Assembly: GCA_017624795.1 (NCBI GenBank) | Contig: JAGAMJ010000081.1 | Location: 1-10,220 of the forward strand | DNA: 10,220 nt | Origin: Clostridia bacterium | GTDB lineage: Bacteria > Bacillota > Clostridia > Oscillospirales > CAG-272 | Direction of reading: 5' to 3' | In this document: positions 6,017 through 10,220 of the stretch, piece after piece | Layout of the letters: every line of letters begins with the position of its first letter | How positions within the stretch are numbered: the stretch's first letter is position 1 | The notes under the pieces: model-generated | Databases searched by the model: none | What the model saw: only the letters and a program-made list of their open reading frames with translations | Told to the model about the DNA's origin: nothing | Position numbers and translations under genes: made by a program

Positions 6017-7915
6017 TTGGAACAATTCGATAAATGGCCGTTGCTTGGCAGCATCTCCTCGCCCGCGGATCTCAAAGCGCTTCCTGCTGACAAAATGGGG
6101 CAGCTTGCAAGTGAGATCCGAGATTATCTTGTCTTTCGCGTTTCCGAAAACGGTGGGCATCTTGCCTCTAACCTTGGCGTGGTGGAGCTGACGCTTGCGA
6201 TCCACAGAGCGTTTGATTCCCCAAAGGATCATATCATTTTTGACGTGGGACACCAAAGCTACGTGCACAAGCTCCTCACGGGCAGAAAGGAAGCGTTTGA
6301 TACCCTGCGCCAAGCGGGGGGCATTTCGGGCTTCACCAAGCGCGCTGAAAGCCCGCACGACGCCTTTGGCGCGGGGCATAGCTCGACCTCGATATCGGCG
6401 GCGATCGGTATGGCTGAGGCAGAGTACCGAAAGGGCAGCGACGCCTGGACGGTTGCCGTGATCGGCGATGGGGCATTGTCGGGCGGACTTGCCTATGAGG
6501 GGCTCAACAATTGTGCGCGCCATCTGCGCCTGATTGTGATCGTCAACGAGAACGAAATGTCAATATCCCCCAACACGGGGCGACTTGCGCGGCATTTGTC
6601 CAAATTGCGCGTTTCGCACAACTATCTGAAAACAAAGGAATTTACCGCAAGCGCGTTGCGGCATATTCCCTTGCTGGGGCGCCCCATCTACAAGCTTTTG
6701 CGCTTCATCAAGCGCCGCATCAAGCACGTGTTTTATAAGGAAAATCTGTTCGAGCATATGGATATCCGCTATCGCGGACCTGTTGAAGGGGGCGATGCCG
6801 CGGGCTTGGAGGCGCTTTTGCGCCACGCCAAGCGGTTGGGGACCTCGGTGATCCTGCACGTCAAAACCAAAAAGGGACAGGGCTATGCGCCTGCCGAGCA
6901 GGATCCTAACACCTATCATTCGCTTTCACCGCGCAAAAAGGTGCCAAACGGGGCGACTTTTTCCGAAACCTTTGGCGAAGAGCTCACCCGTCTTGCCGAG
7001 CAGGACGAGCGCATCTGTGCCATCACCGCCGCGATGAGCTGCGGCACGGGGCTGGAAGCGTTTCACGCGGCACGCCCAAAGCAGTTTTATGACGTTGGTA
7101 TTGCCGAAGGGCATGCCGTGACCTTTGCCGCAGGGCTGGCTGCGGGCGGACTGCGCCCCGTGGTCGCAGTATATTCCACCTTTTTGCAACGCGCGTACGA
7201 CAACCTTTTACACGACGCGGCACTGCAAGATCTGCCGACCGTGCTCTGCATCGACCGTGCGGGGCTCAACCCGGGGGACGGCCCCACGCATCACGGGATA
7301 TTTGACGTGGCGATCCTGTCCGAGATCCCCGATGCGCATATCTACACGCCCGTCACGCGAAGCGGACTTTGCCGATCCTTGCAGACGGCGCTGGCGCTTG
7401 AAAAGGGTATTTCGGCAATTCGCTATCCAAACGGAACCGAGGATCCCGATACCGTTGCTGCTTTTTACGGTACCAAGGACGATCGGCAAGAGCTTGGCGT
7501 GCGCGCGTGGGGCGATGCCGCCGACAAGGCACGGATCACCGTCGTGACACACGGACGCATCGTCGCCGAGGCATTACAGGCGGCACGGCAGCTCCGCGAC
7601 GAAGGTGTCCCGACGCGTGTGCTGCTTTGCGAATATATTGCCCCGTATGGGAACTTGGCGTCGGAGCTTGCCCCGATGCTTGGCGGTGATCTGATCCTTT
7701 TGGAGGAGGAGCTGCGCCAAGGGGGCTTTGGTATGAACCTTGCCGATGCGCTTGAACGCTGCGGCGCCCTTGCGGGCAGAAAACGCGTGATCATGGGTAC
7801 GGAAAACGGATTTCTCGCACCGTCCGCCGGGCAAACGGTTTTTGCGGCGGCAGGTATAGACGCCGCATCGGTCGTGCAGGCGGCGCAAAATTTGATCAAA
7901 AAGGAAGGTCAGTGA
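6017..7915 (+). CDS. dxs: 1-deoxy-D-xylulose-5-phosphate synthase
   Basis: This enzyme condenses pyruvate and glyceraldehyde 3-phosphate, using thiamine diphosphate and Mg, to give DXP, the entry step of the MEP isoprenoid pathway and a feeder of thiamine and pyridoxal synthesis; it is cytoplasmic. At 632 residues it has full family length. Seen in order: GGHLASNLG with catalytic His48; DVGHQSYVHK (76-85); GAGHSSTSIS (118-127); the cofactor site G150-D-G152 with NENEMSISPN (177-186); His301 in the linker; YDVGIAEGHAVTF (358-370) with the essential Glu364; and DRAGLNPGDGPTHHG (413-427) of the pyrimidine domain; then a transketolase C-terminal domain. Gly365 stands where E. coli has Gln. The start is TTG at 6017: GAAAGGGGAG (6001-6010) is 6 bases before it and there is no suitable in-frame ATG. 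It has its own promoter and is followed after one base by another gene. Confidence 0.96.
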   Translation: MEQFDKWPLLGSISSPADLKALPADKMGQLASEIRDYLVFRVSENGGHLASNLGVVELTLAIHRAFDSPKDHIIFDVGHQSYVHKLLTGRKEAFDTLRQAGGISGFTKRAESPHDAFGAGHSSTSISAAIGMAEAEYRKGSDAWTVAVIGDGALSGGLAYEGLNNCARHLRLIVIVNENEMSISPNTGRLARHLSKLRVSHNYLKTKEFTASALRHIPLLGRPIYKLLRFIKRRIKHVFYKENLFEHMDIRYRGPVEGGDAAGLEALLRHAKRLGTSVILHVKTKKGQGYAPAEQDPNTYHSLSPRKKVPNGATFSETFGEELTRLAEQDERICAITAAMSCGTGLEAFHAARPKQFYDVGIAEGHAVTFAAGLAAGGLRPVVAVYSTFLQRAYDNLLHDAALQDLPTVLCIDRAGLNPGDGPTHHGIFDVAILSEIPDAHIYTPVTRSGLCRSLQTALALEKGISAIRYPNGTEDPDTVAAFYGTKDDRQELGVRAWGDAADKARITVVTHGRIVAEALQAARQLRDEGVPTRVLLCEYIAPYGNLASELAPMLGGDLILLEEELRQGGFGMNLADALERCGALAGRKRVIMGTENGFLAPSAGQTVFAAAGIDAASVVQAAQNLIKKEGQ

Positions 7916-7916
7916 C

Positions 7917-8540
7917 ATGCTGAAAGTCGAACGCACCTCTGTGATGAATATGGAAAATGCCATTCGCGGCGCGCGCAACCCGATGAACAGCTGGGCGCGT
8001 ATGGATAGCGCCTACGACAGCAACGGGAGCTACGTGCTTGGTCCAAACGACCTGGATCTTGCAAAGCGCCTTGCGCACGCGGGCAGCGACCACCGCAAAT
8101 TCCTTCGCCAGATCTTCGTTTCGGTGGACATTACCGCACCCCTTTATTGGTGGAAGGAATTTGATACCTACAAGGTAGGTACGGTTGCCAATTCCACCTC
8201 TACGATGCACAAAATTCACGTAAAACCCTTTGAACGGGGTGATTTTTCGCACGATCGGCTCGATGAGGGCGGACTTGCCGCGCTGGACGCGCTGATCGCG
8301 TATCTTGAAAGCGAGCGCTTGAAATTTGTAGAGGATAAGACCAACAAGCAGGCGTGGCACAATATGATCCAGCTGCTGCCCTCCTCGTTTGATCAGATGC
8401 GTACCGTCACCATGAATTATGAAAACCTGATCAATATTTACTATGCCCGCCGCACCCATAAGCTGCCGGAATGGCATACGCTTTGCGATTGGATCATGTC
8501 GCTGCCCTACGCCAAGGACCTGATCGCCGTGAAAGAATAA
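7917..8540 (+). CDS. Conserved protein of a phage-associated family, possibly ThyX-like
   Basis: A 207-residue soluble protein. Its strongest blocks are AIRGARNPMNSW (15-26), G-x-N-D-L-x-L-A-K (42-50), and HRKFLRQIFVSVDITAP (59-75) running into LYWWKEFDTYKVGTVANSTS (76-95) and TMHK. I recall very similar blocks in conserved hypothetical proteins of gut Firmicutes and their phages. The layout, an FLRQI helix, then a dense polar substrate-like loop, then a C-terminal NIYYARRTHKLPEWHTLCDWI segment, resembles flavin-dependent thymidylate synthase (ThyX), but the classic RHRxxS motif is not present. The function is therefore unknown; a ThyX-related fold is a guess. ATG 7917 has AAGGAAGGT (7901-7909) inside the end of dxs and follows the dxs stop by one base, so the two are co-transcribed. 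A strong terminator follows at 8549. Confidence 0.8.
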   Translation: MLKVERTSVMNMENAIRGARNPMNSWARMDSAYDSNGSYVLGPNDLDLAKRLAHAGSDHRKFLRQIFVSVDITAPLYWWKEFDTYKVGTVANSTSTMHKIHVKPFERGDFSHDRLDEGGLAALDALIAYLESERLKFVEDKTNKQAWHNMIQLLPSSFDQMRTVTMNYENLINIYYARRTHKLPEWHTLCDWIMSLPYAKDLIAVKE

Positions 8541-8548
8541 CGTACTTC

Positions 8549-8591
8549 ATAAATCAAGCCCGTATCGCATCGCGATACGGGCTTGATTTAT
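8549..8591. terminator. Bidirectional 20-bp perfect hairpin terminator
   Basis: Bases 8549-8568 and 8572-8591 are perfect reverse complements (ATAAATCAAGCCCGTATCGC on the left arm) around the loop ATC. The outer part is AT-rich and the inner part GC-rich, giving A and T runs on either side. It sits between convergent genes and should stop transcripts from both; the stop codon of the minus-strand regulator gene (8588-8590) is part of the stem. Confidence 0.92.
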
Positions 8592-8794
8592 TTGTGCAAT
8601 TCGGGATTGTCGGTTCGCTCTAAAAGATAGTCAATCGAAACATTGAAATAGTCAGCGAATTTGATCAGCGTCGCATAATCTGCCTCGCGAACGCCGTTTT
8701 CGTATCGGCTGATACTGTTTTGGTTCATATTTAGATCCATTGCTAACTTCAATTGAGATATTTTCTTTTGTTCGCGCAACACCTTCAATCTCAT
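8588..8794 (-). CDS. Small XRE (Cro/C1-type) transcriptional regulator
   Basis: A 68-residue protein that is almost entirely one helix-turn-helix domain (about 2-58). RLKVLREQKKISQLKLAMDL (2-21) covers the first helices, followed by NQNSISRYENGVREAD (24-39), the recognition helix and the ExG turn typical of the family, then LIKFADYFNVSIDYLLERT (43-61). It binds DNA as a dimer and is probably a repressor. The frame is open upstream to an ATG at 8827, but ATG 8794 is chosen because AAAAGGAGT (8809-8801) lies 6 bases before it and the family starts there. It is divergent from the MACPF gene, with 143 bases between the starts, and a palindrome suitable for a dimer overlaps the MACPF promoter. Control of that gene, and perhaps of itself, is the simplest reading. 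No ligand domain is present. Confidence 0.92.
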   Translation of the reverse strand: MRLKVLREQKKISQLKLAMDLNMNQNSISRYENGVREADYATLIKFADYFNVSIDYLLERTDNPELHK

Positions 8795-8863
8795 CAAAAG
8801 ACTCCTTTTAGAGTGAGAATACTTCAAGGGCGCAACCCTCTTATAAAATAATATTTTTTATCC

Positions 8864-8892
8864 TTGACAAAATTATACCAGATTGGTATAAT
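8864..8892 (+). promoter_or_regulatory. Perfect consensus SigA promoter for the MACPF gene
   Basis: TTGACA (8864-8869), 17 bases, then TATAAT (8887-8892) preceded by TGG, an extended -10. The expected start is near 8899. A leader of about 39 bases with AAGGAGGAT (8922-8930) precedes the ATG at 8938. Such a strong core with an operator inside it fits tight repression. Confidence 0.88.
8872..8892. promoter_or_regulatory. 9-3-9 palindrome: probable operator of the XRE regulator
   Basis: ATTATACCA (8872-8880) and TGGTATAAT (8884-8892) are perfect inverted copies separated by GAT. The right half contains the whole -10 box and the left half fills the spacer, so a bound dimer would exclude RNA polymerase. 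Size and symmetry suit a Cro/C1-type dimer. The left half also reads TATAAT on the minus strand, but no matching -35 is seen for it. Confidence 0.7.
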
Positions 8893-8893
8893 A

Positions 8894-8918
8894 AAAATAT
8901 CCCGAAACGGGATATTTT
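8894..8918. promoter_or_regulatory. Perfect 11-bp inverted repeat at the MACPF transcription start
   Basis: AAAATATCCCG (8894-8904) and CGGGATATTTT (8908-8918) are perfect inverted copies around AAA. The repeat lies at the expected start of the transcript, so it would form a 5' hairpin that could protect the mRNA, or act as a second DNA site. It stops 3 bases before the ribosome binding site and does not cover it. Confidence 0.6.
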
Positions 8919-8937
8919 GGTAAGGAGGATATAGAAG

Positions 8938-10220
8938 ATGAAGAAATTCATACGCATGGTGTGTATTCTTTTGCTTTTTTGCGCTGTTTTAGCAGCTTGT
9001 AACGATGCGGGTGATTTGCTGCCGGGGGGATCGGGAACGCTACCGGCATTGGCGGCACCTTCCGCTGTGTGGATCGAGGATGGATATCTTTGTTGGAATG
9101 CGGTGGAATTTGCAACCCGCTATACTGTCAGCATTGACGGAAAAGAGGAATTTTGTGATGACATCAAATTTTCTCTTGCCGAGATTTCGGACGGCGATCA
9201 TGCATTTGCCGTGAAAGCAAATGCAGACGGAACAACTTATAGCAGTTCTGCGTTCACTGAGCCGTTGAACGTGAAGCTGACAGGTGGAGCGATCACGCTG
9301 GAAGGAGCATATTCTCAGTTTGAGGATCTAAGTGAGTCCTATCTTGGCTACGGCTTCGACGTGATCCGCTCCTCAGTGTTTTCCGATAAATACGTAAAGC
9401 TGAGTGCACCGATCTTTACTGCGGAAGGCATTAAAAATCAGCGCCTTTTGCGTGTGGATTCCAAATACAGCTATGTGGACGAGATCGTTAGCAGTAGTAT
9501 GGAGGAGTTTTCCCAAAAATGGAATGCCAGTGCCAACATTGGCGTGAAATGGGGCAAAAAATCGCTTGGTGGCAGCGTAGAGCTTTCTGCTAAATACAGC
9601 AACGAAAACAAAAACGCCAAAACTCTGTCTTATCAATGTATCAGTATTACAAATCAACAGTTTTATGTCGTAATGCAGAGTGACCTGGCGACTTATCGCA
9701 GTATCATGACGGATGCGTTTAAGGCAGATCTTTACTCGGATATGTCACCTGCTACTTTTTTTGACCGTTACGGTACACATTTTATTACCAGTGCGGTGAT
9801 GGGTGGTAAGATCAATTCGTATTATATGCATTCCAGTGAAAGTGAACAAAGTCTTTCCAAGGCAAGTGCCAAGGCGTCGACGGAGGTTCGTGCGTGGAAA
9901 ACGCAGGTTGACGCAGATCTATCCGTGTCTTGGCGCGAGGAAATGGCGAGCCAGGGAATTGATATTACCAATACGCTTGAGGTATTAGGCGGCGGCGATT
10001 TTGGCATGCTGAATGCCACGGACGTACCCGAAAATTACGCTGCGTGGGAGAAATCCTTGAATACCGATCCGTCTATCATAGGTATTAAGGACACCGGCTC
10101 TCTTTGGGGCGTGTGGGAACTGATCGACCCTTCCTTGGATACCGAAGAAACGTATACGTGGATCGATGAGAATGGTGAGGAGCAGCACGGCACGCGTTCG
10201 GCGCAATTGCAGGCATATTT
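8938..10220 (+). CDS. Lipoprotein with FN3-like and MACPF (perforin-like) domains (partial, 3' end off window)
   Basis: The frame is open from ATG 8938 for 427 complete codons to the right edge. An N-terminal signal with lipobox LAAC puts the lipidated Cys at residue 21, so the protein is anchored outside the membrane. Residues about 41-115 look like a fibronectin type III domain (PSAVWIEDGYLCWNAV, then RYTVSIDG). The MACPF region starts near 120, with YLGYGFDV (135-142), and carries the family signature Y278-G-T-H-F282, six residues, then G289-G290. Alternating polar and small residues at 198-220 and 300-330 fit the two helix clusters that unfold into membrane hairpins in MACPF pore-formers. 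MACPF proteins oligomerise into pores; bacterial ones include Bacteroidales antibacterial toxins, while some have no known pore activity. Target and activity here are unknown. A ribosome binding site AAGGAGGAT lies 7 bases upstream. The gene has its own promoter and faces away from a small repressor gene. Confidence 0.92.
   Translation, partial: MKKFIRMVCILLLFCAVLAACNDAGDLLPGGSGTLPALAAPSAVWIEDGYLCWNAVEFATRYTVSIDGKEEFCDDIKFSLAEISDGDHAFAVKANADGTTYSSSAFTEPLNVKLTGGAITLEGAYSQFEDLSESYLGYGFDVIRSSVFSDKYVKLSAPIFTAEGIKNQRLLRVDSKYSYVDEIVSSSMEEFSQKWNASANIGVKWGKKSLGGSVELSAKYSNENKNAKTLSYQCISITNQQFYVVMQSDLATYRSIMTDAFKADLYSDMSPATFFDRYGTHFITSAVMGGKINSYYMHSSESEQSLSKASAKASTEVRAWKTQVDADLSVSWREEMASQGIDITNTLEVLGGGDFGMLNATDVPENYAAWEKSLNTDPSIIGIKDTGSLWGVWELIDPSLDTEETYTWIDENGEEQHGTRSAQLQAY

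Noticed and set aside
5995..6033. A 12-codon ORF from ATG 5995 across the dxs start as a leader peptide.
   Set aside because: It begins about 3 bases after the expected transcript start with no ribosome binding site of its own, and it merely contains the dxs ribosome binding site.
8872..8900. A minus-strand promoter for the XRE gene using TATAAT in the left half of the palindrome.
   Set aside because: At 17 bases upstream the -35 position reads ATATTT, a poor match. A TTGTCA at 8870-8865 with a TTTATA-like -10 is an alternative, but it is also weak, so no XRE promoter is called.

Overview
The window looks like chromosomal DNA from a Clostridia-type Firmicute (Bacillota), probably an uncultivated gut lineage. 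This rests on Gram-positive style lipoproteins, strong AGGAGG-like ribosome binding sites, consensus SigA promoters, a GTG/TTG-tolerant start usage, and fairly GC-rich genes separated by AT-rich spacers. No sequence search was possible, so the taxon is an inference.

Layout, left to right. (1) 1-513, minus strand: the N-terminal part of a secreted lipoprotein with an InlB-type (Listeria-Bacteroides) repeat and a Cys-x-x-Cys segment, running off the left edge. (2) 514-730: a divergent promoter region with one promoter facing each way; the rightward one is a perfect consensus with an extended -10. (3) 731-5660, plus strand: a four-gene cell-surface glycan operon. It has a polytopic membrane protein (GT-C-like or polymerase-like), a DUF4422 glycosyltransferase, a GT2 glycosyltransferase with GlfT2-like motifs, and a Wzx/MATE-like flippase. 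A 22-codon ORF with a good ribosome binding site overlaps the flippase start. The set fits assembly of a lipid-linked oligosaccharide on the cytoplasmic face followed by export. (4) 5661-6016: a 356-base spacer, mostly a 224-base, highly structured element with 18-base imperfect inverted ends, which contains the operon's terminator, followed by a fresh promoter. (5) 6017-8540, plus strand: dxs (first enzyme of the MEP isoprenoid pathway, TTG start) and a conserved protein of a phage-associated family that may be ThyX-like. A 20-bp perfect hairpin terminator follows. (6) 8588-10220: a divergent pair made of a small XRE-family repressor (minus) and a lipoprotein with an FN3-like domain and a MACPF (perforin-like) domain (plus, cut by the right edge). 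A 9-3-9 palindrome overlaps the -10 of the MACPF promoter.

The most interesting part is the right end. A lipid-anchored MACPF pore-former candidate appears to be controlled by its own Cro/C1-type regulator. The most unexplained non-coding object is the 224-base folded element after the flippase gene. The remaining genes are ordinary in type.
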